Source of the DNA: Planctomycetota bacterium
GTDB lineage: Bacteria > Planctomycetota > MHYJ01 > JACQXL01
Length of the DNA: 64,000 bases
Direction: 5' to 3'
Assembly: GCA_016235865.1 (NCBI GenBank)
Contig: JACRIK010000003.1
Coordinates: forward strand, 496,001-560,000
This document shows, one piece after another, positions 8,755 to 15,994 of the stretch. Numbering within the stretch: position 1 is the first letter of the stretch; each line of letters starts with the position of its first letter. A program made the position numbers and the translations under genes. Below the pieces are notes generated by a model that ran no database searches, had not been told where the DNA came from, and saw only the letters and a list, made by a program, of their open reading frames with translations.

Positions 8755-9759
8755 ATGTCAGAATTAAGAAAAGACCCGATATTAGGCCGCTGGGTGATTG
8801 TGGCCTCGGAGCGGGCCAAGCGACCGGTTGATTTCAAGCCGGACCCGGTTGGGCCGCCCAAGCCCGCGGCTTCCTGCCCGTTCTGCGAGGGCAACGAGAA
8901 AATAACCCCGCCCGAGATATACGCCATCCGGAAACCATTTTCCGCGCCGAATGGCAAGGACTGGCTGGTCCGGGTGGTGCCCAATAAATTCCCGGCTCTG
9001 GCCATTGAGGGCAATATCGACAAGCGGGGCAAGGGCCTGTACGATTATATGCGCGGCATCGGGGCGCACGAGGTGATTATCGAAACCCCCCAGCACGCGG
9101 CCTCGTTTACGCCGCTGCCCGAGGAGCAAATTCAGCATATTTTCCAGACCTACCAGGCCCGGATGTCGGATTTAAAAAAGGACGATCGTTTTGCCTACGG
9201 ACTGATTTTCAAGAATGTCGGCGACCGGGCCGGCGCGTCCCTGGAACATACCCATTCGCAGCTGGTGGTGACGCCGATTATTCCGATTCGCATCCAGCAG
9301 GAGATGAAGGGCTCGGAAAACTTTTACCACTACCGGGGCCGCTGTATCTTCTGCGACATCATCCACCAGGAGATAGAGGATGACGAGCGGGTGGTGATTA
9401 ATGACGAGCATTTTATCGCGGTGGAGCCCTTTGCCTCGCGCTTCCCGTTCGAGACCTGGATACTGCCCAAACAGCATCTGACCCATTACGAGATGATACC
9501 GCCGCACCTGATACCATCACTGGCCTCCATCGCTAAGAGGGTATTTCAGAAACTGGAAAAGGCGTTGAATAATCCGGCCTACAATATGCTGGTGCACACC
9601 ACGCCGTTCACCATGGATGAGACCGAATACTACCACTGGCACATCGAAATCATTCCCCGGATAACCCGGGTGGCCGGCTTTGAATGGGGCACGGGATTCT
9701 ATATCAATTCGGTTCCGCCTGAAGACGCCACGAAATACCTCAAGGAGATCAGTATTTAA
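8755..9759 (+). CDS. galT: Galactose-1-phosphate uridylyltransferase family (HIT-like)
   Basis: 334 residues from the ATG at 8755 (MSELRKDPILGRWVIVASER). An in-frame ATG at 8722 adds 11 residues with no family match, so the later start is preferred. A zinc-type CPFC is at 41-44, the catalytic H-x-H-x-Q appears as HTHSQ (about 165-169), a second CIFC lies near 200, and YHWHIEIIPR lies near the C-terminus. The family exchanges sugar-1-phosphates on UDP. The SLEHTHSQL variant occurs in bacterial enzymes that may act on glucose-1-phosphate or ADP-sugars. Its stop codon overlaps the glycogen synthase start (TAATG), so the two are coupled. Confidence 0.85.
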   Translation: MSELRKDPILGRWVIVASERAKRPVDFKPDPVGPPKPAASCPFCEGNEKITPPEIYAIRKPFSAPNGKDWLVRVVPNKFPALAIEGNIDKRGKGLYDYMRGIGAHEVIIETPQHAASFTPLPEEQIQHIFQTYQARMSDLKKDDRFAYGLIFKNVGDRAGASLEHTHSQLVVTPIIPIRIQQEMKGSENFYHYRGRCIFCDIIHQEIEDDERVVINDEHFIAVEPFASRFPFETWILPKQHLTHYEMIPPHLIPSLASIAKRVFQKLEKALNNPAYNMLVHTTPFTMDETEYYHWHIEIIPRITRVAGFEWGTGFYINSVPPEDATKYLKEISI

Positions 9760-11216
9760 TGACTAAAATGAATGTCTGCCAGGTGGCTTCAGAGATGGTG
9801 CCGTTTGCCAAAACCGGCGGACTGGCTGACGTGCTGGGCGCCCTGACGCCCCAGCTGAAGAAATCCAAGGTCAACGTTACGGCCTTCCTGCCCCTCTATA
9901 AACAGGTCAAGACGAACACTCCGAATCTTATTTCCACCGGGTTAACGGTCAAGGTTAAGGTGGGCGAGAATCTGGAGTCCGGGGCGATATGGAAGACGCA
10001 ATTACAGGGCGTGGATGTCTATTTCATCCAGCGCGACGAGTATTACCGGCGCGAGTATCTCTACGGCACGCCGGACGGCGACTATAAGGATAACGCCGAG
10101 CGATTCATATTCTTCTCCCGAGCCGTGCTCGAGGCGATAAAACTGCTTAATCTCCGGCCCGATGTCATCCACTGCCACGACTGGCAGAGCGCGCTGATTC
10201 CGGTTTACCTTAAAACGATTTACAGGAAAGACCCGCAGCTGGCCGGCGTAAAAACCCTGCTCACGGTTCACAATCTGGCTTATCAGGGATTATTCTGGCA
10301 TTGGGATATGAAACTGATCGGGCTGGGTTGGGAATATTTTAACTATAAACAGCTGGAATTCTACGGCCAGGTAAATTTCCTGAAGGGCGGCCTGGTCTTT
10401 GCGGATATGCTGTCCACGGTCAGCCCGCGTTATGCCAGAGAAATTCAGACACCGGTGTTCGGCGAGCGCCTGGACGGGGTGTTGCGCGAACGGGCCGGCG
10501 ACCTGCACGGCATCATCAATGGTGTGGATTATGACCAGTGGAGCCCAGCCAAGGATAAATTCATCCCGGTAAAATACACCGAGAAGAAACTGGCCGATAA
10601 GATTAAGAACAAGCAGGCGCTCCGGAAAAAGTGCCACCTGCCGGTAACCGACGCGCCGATAATCGGAATGATCGGACGCCTGGCCTCCCAAAAAGGGTTT
10701 GATCTGGTGTCTGAGGCGTTTGAAGATATAATAAAGGCCGGCGCTCAGGTTATTTTGCTGGGCACCGGCGAGGAGAAATACCACCAGCTGTTCCGGGATA
10801 CAGCCAAGAAATACTCGACACAGGTATCAGCCCATATCGCCTTTGACAATTCACTGGCGCACCTGATAACGGCCGGAGCGGATATGTTTCTGATGCCGTC
10901 CAGATACGAGCCCTGCGGCCTGAACCAGTTATACGCCCTGAAATACGGCACGATTCCAATTGTCCACGAAACCGGCGGCCTGGCCGACAGCATCCATAAC
11001 TATACGCCGGCAGGCCTGAAAGCCGGAACCGCCACCGGATTTTCATTCAAGAACTATTCCGCCCAAGAAATGCTGGTCTGCATAAAATCAGCCCTGGCGC
11101 TTTACGGAGACGGCCCGGCCTGGAAGCAGCTGATGAAAAACGCCATGCAGCAGGATTTTTCATGGGAACACAGCGGTCGGGAATATATTGCGCTGTATAA
11201 GAAATTGATTAAATAA
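9759..11216 (+). CDS. glgA: Glycogen synthase (GT5, ADP-glucose type)
   Basis: 485 residues, normal for bacterial GlgA. The nucleotide-sugar loop K18-T-G-G-L opens the protein, and the N-terminal Rossmann domain includes VIHCHDWQSALIPVYLK. The C-terminal domain has IGMIGRLASQKGFDLV and the acceptor-site block MPSRYEPCGLNQLYALKYGTIPIVHETGGLADS. It extends alpha-1,4-glucan from a nucleotide glucose. It is the last gene of the GH57-galT-glgA operon; ADP-glucose pyrophosphorylase and branching-enzyme genes are not in the window. A palindromic repeat starts 4 bp after the stop. Confidence 0.93.
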   Translation: MTKMNVCQVASEMVPFAKTGGLADVLGALTPQLKKSKVNVTAFLPLYKQVKTNTPNLISTGLTVKVKVGENLESGAIWKTQLQGVDVYFIQRDEYYRREYLYGTPDGDYKDNAERFIFFSRAVLEAIKLLNLRPDVIHCHDWQSALIPVYLKTIYRKDPQLAGVKTLLTVHNLAYQGLFWHWDMKLIGLGWEYFNYKQLEFYGQVNFLKGGLVFADMLSTVSPRYAREIQTPVFGERLDGVLRERAGDLHGIINGVDYDQWSPAKDKFIPVKYTEKKLADKIKNKQALRKKCHLPVTDAPIIGMIGRLASQKGFDLVSEAFEDIIKAGAQVILLGTGEEKYHQLFRDTAKKYSTQVSAHIAFDNSLAHLITAGADMFLMPSRYEPCGLNQLYALKYGTIPIVHETGGLADSIHNYTPAGLKAGTATGFSFKNYSAQEMLVCIKSALALYGDGPAWKQLMKNAMQQDFSWEHSGREYIALYKKLIK

Positions 11217-11219
11217 ATA

Positions 11220-11270
11220 CCCCCTCACCATCCCCCCTCCCCTTGGGGGGAGAGGATAGGAGAGGGGGGT
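11220..11270. repeat. Nested palindrome family A, copy 1 (before purD)
   Basis: Outer arm CCCCCTCACC at 11220-11229, an inner CCTCCCC / GGGGGGAGAGG hairpin, and a G-rich right arm ending at 11270. It fills the gap between glgA and purD. Its right arm falls 11 bp before the purD ATG, where a Shine-Dalgarno is expected. Confidence 0.8.
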
Positions 11271-11281
11271 ATTGCATCCGT

Positions 11282-12544
11282 ATGAAGATATTAGTAGTGG
11301 GCTCAGGCGGCCGGGAACATGCCCTGGCCTGGAAAATCAGCCAGTCGCCGTTAGTCAAGAAAATCTATGCCGCTCCGGGCAATCCGGGCATGGCGAAGCT
11401 GGCCGAATGCCTGCCCATCGCCGCTACCGAAATAGATAAGCTCAAGGAATTTGTCCGGACCGAAAAGATAGACCTGACCGTAGTCGGCCCGGAAATGCCT
11501 TTAGTAAATGGCATAGTGAATGAATTCCGCAAGGACAAACTCAAGATATTTGGCCCGACCAAGCTGGCCGCGGAACTGGAAGGCAGCAAGGTTTTCACCC
11601 GGGAATTGCTTAAGCGGCACGGGATTCCGTCTCCTTCTTTCAAGGTGGCCGGTTCGCTGGATGAAGCGATGCACTATCTGGCCAAGGTGTCGATGCCCAT
11701 TGTGATTAAGGCAGACGGGCTGGCCTCCGGCAAGGGCGTGACGGTCTGCGAACACAAGGATATGGCCCAGGACACGGTTACCCGAATGATGAAAGATAAG
11801 GTCTTCGGCGACTCGGGCAATAAGGTGGTCATCGAGGAGTTCCTGGTGGGACAGGAGGTTTCAATCCTGGCCTTGACGGACGGTAAGACCATTGCGGTTT
11901 TGGAGCCGGCCCAGGATTACAAACGCCTGATGGATGACAACAAGGGGCCTAATACCGGCGGCATGGGCGCATATTCACCGGTTAAGTTTGTCACCTCCAA
12001 GATGATGGATAAAATCGTCGGCGAAATAATCGTGCCGACGGTGCACGCCATGTATTCATCCGGCCGGCCTTATCAGGGGGTGCTTTATGCCGGATTGATG
12101 GTCTCGCCGGCCGGCATAAAGGTCCTGGAATACAATGTCCGGTTCGGCGACCCGGAAACCCAGCCGCTGATGATGCGCCTGAAAAGCGACCTGGTGCCGC
12201 TCCTGATGGCCGTGGTGGAACAGAAACTGGATAAAATCAAGCCCATCGAATGGTATGACGAGCCGGCCGTTTGCGTGGTCATGACCAGCAAAGGTTATCC
12301 GTCTAGCCCCAGGACCGGCGACGAGATAAAATTCAGCGGTCTATCAGGTAATAAAAATCTCCAGGCATTCCACGCCGGAACGGCGCTTCAGAATAATAAA
12401 GTGGTAACCGCCGGCGGGCGGGTGCTGGGCATTACCGCCCGGGCCCAGAATTTCTCCGTTGCGCGCCAAAAGGCCTACGATGCCGTAAAACAGATATCCT
12501 TTGACGGAGCATTCTACCGAACCGATATCGCGAAAGGAGTATAA
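11282..12544 (+). CDS. purD: Phosphoribosylamine-glycine ligase
   Basis: 420 residues from the ATG at 11282; the 13 codons upstream are encoded by the palindromic repeat and are not part of the family. The ATP-grasp enzyme starts MKILVVGSGGREHALAWKI, with the central DGLASGKGVTVCEH (about 142-155), NKGPNTGGMGAYSP and the metal-binding EYNVRFGDPETQPLMMRL. It makes GAR from phosphoribosylamine, glycine and ATP, the second step of purine synthesis. It follows the glycogen genes but is separated from them by a repeat, so co-transcription is uncertain. Other pur genes are absent here. Confidence 0.95.
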   Translation: MKILVVGSGGREHALAWKISQSPLVKKIYAAPGNPGMAKLAECLPIAATEIDKLKEFVRTEKIDLTVVGPEMPLVNGIVNEFRKDKLKIFGPTKLAAELEGSKVFTRELLKRHGIPSPSFKVAGSLDEAMHYLAKVSMPIVIKADGLASGKGVTVCEHKDMAQDTVTRMMKDKVFGDSGNKVVIEEFLVGQEVSILALTDGKTIAVLEPAQDYKRLMDDNKGPNTGGMGAYSPVKFVTSKMMDKIVGEIIVPTVHAMYSSGRPYQGVLYAGLMVSPAGIKVLEYNVRFGDPETQPLMMRLKSDLVPLLMAVVEQKLDKIKPIEWYDEPAVCVVMTSKGYPSSPRTGDEIKFSGLSGNKNLQAFHAGTALQNNKVVTAGGRVLGITARAQNFSVARQKAYDAVKQISFDGAFYRTDIAKGV

Positions 12545-12568
12545 TAGTTTTTGATAGTGCACTTCGTT

Positions 12569-12603
12569 CCCTCTCCCCATCGAGGAGAGGTTAGGTGAGG
12601 GGG
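12569..12603. repeat. Nested palindrome family A, copy 2 (before the DUF559 gene)
   Basis: CCCTCTCCCC (12569-12578) pairs with GAGGAGAGG (12582-12590) and is followed by the arm GGTGAGGGGG ending at 12603. Only the right-hand outer arm is present. It ends 10 bp before the GTG start of the DUF559 gene. Confidence 0.8.
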
Positions 12604-12613
12604 TGAGAAGTAA

Positions 12614-13027
12614 GTGAAAAGAAGAAATGTTGGAATAAGCAGATGTCTTAGAAGAAATCAAACAGATGCGGAAAGGAAGCTCTGGATAATCCTGCGAAAT
12701 CGTCAATTATGCAATATAAAGTTCAGAAGGCAATTTCCGGTTGACAAATACATTTTAGATTTTTATGCTCCGGAATGTCGGCTTGGGGTTGAGGCCGACG
12801 GCGGACAGCATTATGAGGATAAAGGCAGGAAGAAAGACGAAATAAGGACTAAAAGGTTGCTGTTGCTGGGAATTAAAGTATTAAGGTTCAGCGACAGGGA
12901 TATATTAACTAATGTTAAAGGTGTGGTGGCGGTGATACAGAATACAGTAGAAGCGCAGATAAAAAATCCCCCTCACCTTAGTCCTCTCCCCCGAAGGGAG
13001 AGGAAATGGGTGGGAAATAATAAATGA
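12614..13027 (+). CDS. DUF559 (Vsr-like) endonuclease-domain protein with repeat-encoded tail
   Basis: 137 residues starting at a GTG. The core matches DUF559, a PD-(D/E)XK-fold family related to very-short-patch-repair endonucleases: RRNQTDAERKLWIILRN near residues 14-30, then KFRRQFPVDKYILDFYAPECRLGVEADGGQHYE near 36-68 with the conserved Asp, Glu-x-Asp-Gly and His. The last roughly 20 residues (NPPHLSPLPRRERKWVGNNK) are encoded by a palindromic repeat at 12968-13014, so the domain itself ends near 117. A copy of the same repeat lies just upstream and another just downstream. No methyltransferase or mismatch-repair gene is adjacent. Substrate and biological role are unknown. Confidence 0.8.
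   Translation: MKRRNVGISRCLRRNQTDAERKLWIILRNRQLCNIKFRRQFPVDKYILDFYAPECRLGVEADGGQHYEDKGRKKDEIRTKRLLLLGIKVLRFSDRDILTNVKGVVAVIQNTVEAQIKNPPHLSPLPRRERKWVGNNK
12968..13014. repeat. Nested palindrome family A, copy 3 (inside the DUF559 3' end)
   Basis: Left outer arm CCCCCTCACC (12968-12977), then the inner CCTCTCCCCC / GGGAGAGG hairpin; the right outer arm is degenerate (GGGTGGG). It is read as the C-terminal tail of the DUF559 protein. Confidence 0.8.
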
Positions 13028-13035
13028 TGAGTTTT

Positions 13036-13071
13036 CTCCTCTCCCCCGAGGGGAGAGGTTTGGTGAGGGGG
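13036..13071. repeat. Nested palindrome family A, copy 4 (before cdsA)
   Basis: Inner arms CCTCTCCCC and GGGGAGAGG around a tiny loop, followed by GGTGAGGGGG (13062-13071), 11 bp before the cdsA ATG. It is oriented opposite to copy 3, which lies 21 bp to its left. Confidence 0.8.
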
Positions 13072-13082
13072 TAATTTAATAA

Positions 13083-13967
13083 ATGTTCAACACATTAAAA
13101 AAGCGCCTGATAATCAGTTTCAACCTGATTTCGGCCATTGCCTTTCTGCTGGTTTTTGACCATTACCTGGGCGGCCGGCAGACCGGGTTTTACCTTATCC
13201 TGGCCGGGTTTTCCTCGCTCTGCTTCTATGAATTCGCCAAACTCTACTGGAACATCAATATCAAACTGCCCTGGCATTTCCCGGTCATGACCGGCCTGTG
13301 CGGGATAGTCATCCTCTGGATATTCTGGACCTTCCCCAAACTCATCGGGTTCTCAAAGGCCGCCGACTATCTGATATTCATAATGTGGGATATGCCGCTG
13401 CTGCTGACCTTTACCGTGTTCATTGTCATCGCTATTTTATACTATCTTAAGCGGATAGATGATTTCCACCAGATTCTTATCCTGTTTGTCGGGTTTGTCT
13501 ACGTCTACCTGCCCATCTGGTCCATCGCCCGGATGAGGGCCAAGGGCATAATCCTGGTGCTCTATTTCATCGCCATGGTCAAGGCCGGCGACAGCATCGC
13601 CTATTTTTGGGGCACCCGCTTCGGCCGGCACAAGCTGGCCGAAAAGGTCAGCCCGAATAAGACCGTGGAGGGTTTTATCGCCGGGCTGCTGGGCGCCGCC
13701 GTCATCGGCATGGTTATTTTCTACCTCCTGCCGCCCCGGATGTTCAGCATGGATGTCCTGCCGCCTTTCTGGCTGATATTTATCGTCAACCTGGTGATTG
13801 TCTTCGTGGCCCAGCTGGGCGATTTGTTCGAGTCGTATATCAAGCGGACCTGTAACGTCAAGGATTCGGGCAACGTGCTCGGTCCGATGGGCGGGATTCT
13901 GGATTTGAGCGACAGCTTATTGCTGGCCGCTCCGGTCGCGGCGTTCCTATTGTTAAAATTGTATTGA
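13083..13967 (+). CDS. cdsA: Phosphatidate cytidylyltransferase
   Basis: 294 residues with about eight hydrophobic spans. The family block SPNKTVEGFIAGLLGA lies near 197-212, and the CDP-diglyceride synthetase signature follows as GDLFESYIKRTCNVKDSGNVLGPMGGILDLSDSLLLAAP near 245-283. The usual PGHGG-x-x-DR core reads GPMGG-x-LDL here, so the signature is degenerate although the preceding KDSG is kept. The enzyme makes CDP-diacylglycerol from phosphatidate and CTP for phospholipid synthesis. The palindrome arm GGTGAGGGGG sits in the ribosome-binding position. Confidence 0.88.
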   Translation: MFNTLKKRLIISFNLISAIAFLLVFDHYLGGRQTGFYLILAGFSSLCFYEFAKLYWNINIKLPWHFPVMTGLCGIVILWIFWTFPKLIGFSKAADYLIFIMWDMPLLLTFTVFIVIAILYYLKRIDDFHQILILFVGFVYVYLPIWSIARMRAKGIILVLYFIAMVKAGDSIAYFWGTRFGRHKLAEKVSPNKTVEGFIAGLLGAAVIGMVIFYLLPPRMFSMDVLPPFWLIFIVNLVIVFVAQLGDLFESYIKRTCNVKDSGNVLGPMGGILDLSDSLLLAAPVAAFLLLKLY

Positions 13968-14010
13968 CCGGCTAAACTGGCCAGACCGGCCAACCGGCTT
14001 AACTGACTAT

Positions 14011-14988
14011 ATGAAATTCCGGCGTAAAATTAGATTGCCCGACAATATGGATTTCGTCCAGTCATTCGGCCCGTATGACTCATATCTGAAACTCATCCGC
14101 AATAAACTGGGCGTCAAGATAACCATGCAATCCTCCCGGGGCGGCTGCCGGGAGCTGGTCATTACCGGCCAGAAACAGCCGGTGGAAACCGCCTTTAATG
14201 CCCTTTCCCGGATGGCCACTTCCCGGACGAACAATGAAGAAACGGTGCTGAATCTGATAAACAACAAGCCAAACAATAACAGCTGCGCTCCGGATGCGCT
14301 GAACGCCCAGCCGCATTCCGCGCTGGCCCAGGACGTCTTTGCCGTCAAGGCGCGCACCGATGGTCAGGAGGGCTATCTCAAATCCCTGTGTGAAAACGAC
14401 ATCGTGATTGCCATCGGCCCGGCCGGCACCGGCAAGACCTATCTGGCCGTGGCCCGGGCGCTGGTATCATTCAAAAAAGGCGAGGTGCGCAAGATAATCC
14501 TGTGTCGCCCGGCGGTCGAGGCCGGCGAGCGGCTGGGATTCCTGCCCGGCGACTACCAGGAAAAGGTCAATCCCTACCTTCGGCCGCTCTATGACGCCCT
14601 GAACAGCTTCCTGGAATTTCAGCAATTGCGGCGTCTGATGGAGACTGAGATTGTCGAGGTGGTGCCGCTGGCCTATATGCGCGGGCGCAACCTGGATAAC
14701 GCCTTCATGATTCTGGACGAGGCCCAGAACTCCACCTCGGAGCAGATGAAGATGTTCCTGACCCGGATGGGCCGGAATTCCAAGATAGTGGTTACTGGCG
14801 ACATCACCCAGATCGACCTGCCGGTCGGCAAGGCCTCCGGGCTGGTCGAGGCCCAGTCCATCATCGCCAATATTCCGGGTATTGCCTTTTGCTACCTGAC
14901 CCGGGCCGATATTGTCCGGCACCCGCTGGTCCAATCCGTGGTTGACGCCTACGAGGTCAAACGGCACCAGAAGGGTAAGCAAAAATAA
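14011..14988 (+). CDS. PhoH-like ATPase
   Basis: 325 residues. The N-terminal 110 residues contain a KH-like segment seen in PhoH proteins. The ATPase domain has Walker A GPAGTGKTY (136-144), the family block RPAVEAGERLGFLPGD (about 168-183), Walker B FMILDEAQN (about 232-240) and VVTGDITQIDLP. PhoH-like proteins are cytoplasmic ATPases often tied to RNA metabolism or ribosome maturation, commonly next to ybeY. No ybeY is seen here, and downstream is a gene-free repeat region. Confidence 0.9.
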   Translation: MKFRRKIRLPDNMDFVQSFGPYDSYLKLIRNKLGVKITMQSSRGGCRELVITGQKQPVETAFNALSRMATSRTNNEETVLNLINNKPNNNSCAPDALNAQPHSALAQDVFAVKARTDGQEGYLKSLCENDIVIAIGPAGTGKTYLAVARALVSFKKGEVRKIILCRPAVEAGERLGFLPGDYQEKVNPYLRPLYDALNSFLEFQQLRRLMETEIVEVVPLAYMRGRNLDNAFMILDEAQNSTSEQMKMFLTRMGRNSKIVVTGDITQIDLPVGKASGLVEAQSIIANIPGIAFCYLTRADIVRHPLVQSVVDAYEVKRHQKGKQK

Positions 14989-15221
14989 GCCTTCACCACG
15001 GAGACACGGAGGTTTCTCTGTGCCTTCCGCGCCTCTTATACGCTCTACACTCCACGTTTCACGCTATACGACGTAACCAACCACATACGGATTAAACGTC
15101 ACGCGTACCCGATGCGCTTCAGCCACTGGCTAAATGCTCCCGACCAGTGCTTCGCACAGGGTTCAGTATTTACGCGGCTTGTCGGGGTATTTAACCACGG
15201 AGACACTGAGGCACAAAGCCG
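14989..15221. other. Gene-free spacer with repeat fragments
   Basis: No coding region seen. It contains two CACGGAGACAC fragments (near 15000 and 15190) of a common dispersed repeat and a copy of the GCTCCCGACCAG family at 15135-15161 (GCTCCCGACCAG, hairpin GTGCTTCGCAC, then AGGG). Confidence 0.6.
15135..15161. repeat. Family B repeat (GCTCCCGACCAG-hairpin), copy 1
   Basis: TGCTCCCGACCAG is followed by the hairpin GTGC-TTC-GCAC and AGGG. It is nearly identical to the copy inside arsM (39876-39904) and shares its flanks with the copy inside the flavoprotein gene (37953-37990). Confidence 0.75.
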
Positions 15222-15834
15222 TTATTTCACCTCCGGCCGGGGGGCTTCCAGCCTTTTGACCTTATCCCCCCATTTTATATATTCCTTTTCTGTAAGTTCG
15301 GGTCCGGTGTATTCCTCTTCTTCATATAAATCTTCTACATCTTCCGGAAAACGATACCGCTTGGAAAACACGACCCCGATATCCGCTTTATTGCAGATAT
15401 TTATTACGGTGACTATATCCTGCCAGGGGACATTGGGCGCGGGATTGATAACAATCGGAACGATATTGTAACAAGAAAATTCCCAGCCATCTAGCACTGT
15501 AATTGGATAAGCATTAGTTTGCACCCCCGCTTCTTTTAGAATACGGACATCTTCACGGATAATCGATTCCGGTTTGTCAAAACTTTTCACTGTATTTGAC
15601 CCTATTCTTAGTTTGGTCTTGCCTGCGCCGGTATCCCATTCCATATAATACCCTAATCTCGTCCAGTATCGGGTCAACAACAGATGTAGGTTGCATACCC
15701 TCATCCTTTGGCAATGGGATTTCCAGTGTGCCCATGGTATTTTTGGGTGTCGTGAATGACAGGGAGTATATCCAGATGCCGAGCATAACGGTTATCACGG
15801 TGCAAACGATGATATAATTAAAGCGGTAAAACAT
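15222..15834 (-). pseudogene. ExbD/TolR-like biopolymer transport protein, split by a frameshift
   Basis: The first frame (start 15834) has a single N-terminal membrane span (about residues 5-27) and a periplasmic stretch (TMGTLEIPLPKDEG, SVVDPILDEIRV) and then runs into unrelated residues. The second frame picks up at about 15650 (YYMEWDTGAGKTKLRIGS) and continues through VPWQDIVTVINICNKADIGVVFSK to 15222. Joined, the product of about 200 residues has the one-span topology and the C-terminal block of ExbD/TolR, which couples ion flow to outer-membrane work. No ExbB/TolQ partner is adjacent. A one-base assembly or sequencing error and true decay are both possible. Confidence 0.65.
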
Positions 15835-15994
15835 ATAAAACCCCTTTATAATTAGGCTTCCCAGCCCACCTATCTAAACGATAAAACACCCTTGGCGGAC
15901 TAATTTATCTGGGAATTTTGGTCAGATACAGACAACAGGAGTAAACGGATTTAACTGATGGATAATCAGGCCCGGGGCGTCCGGATTATTTCTA

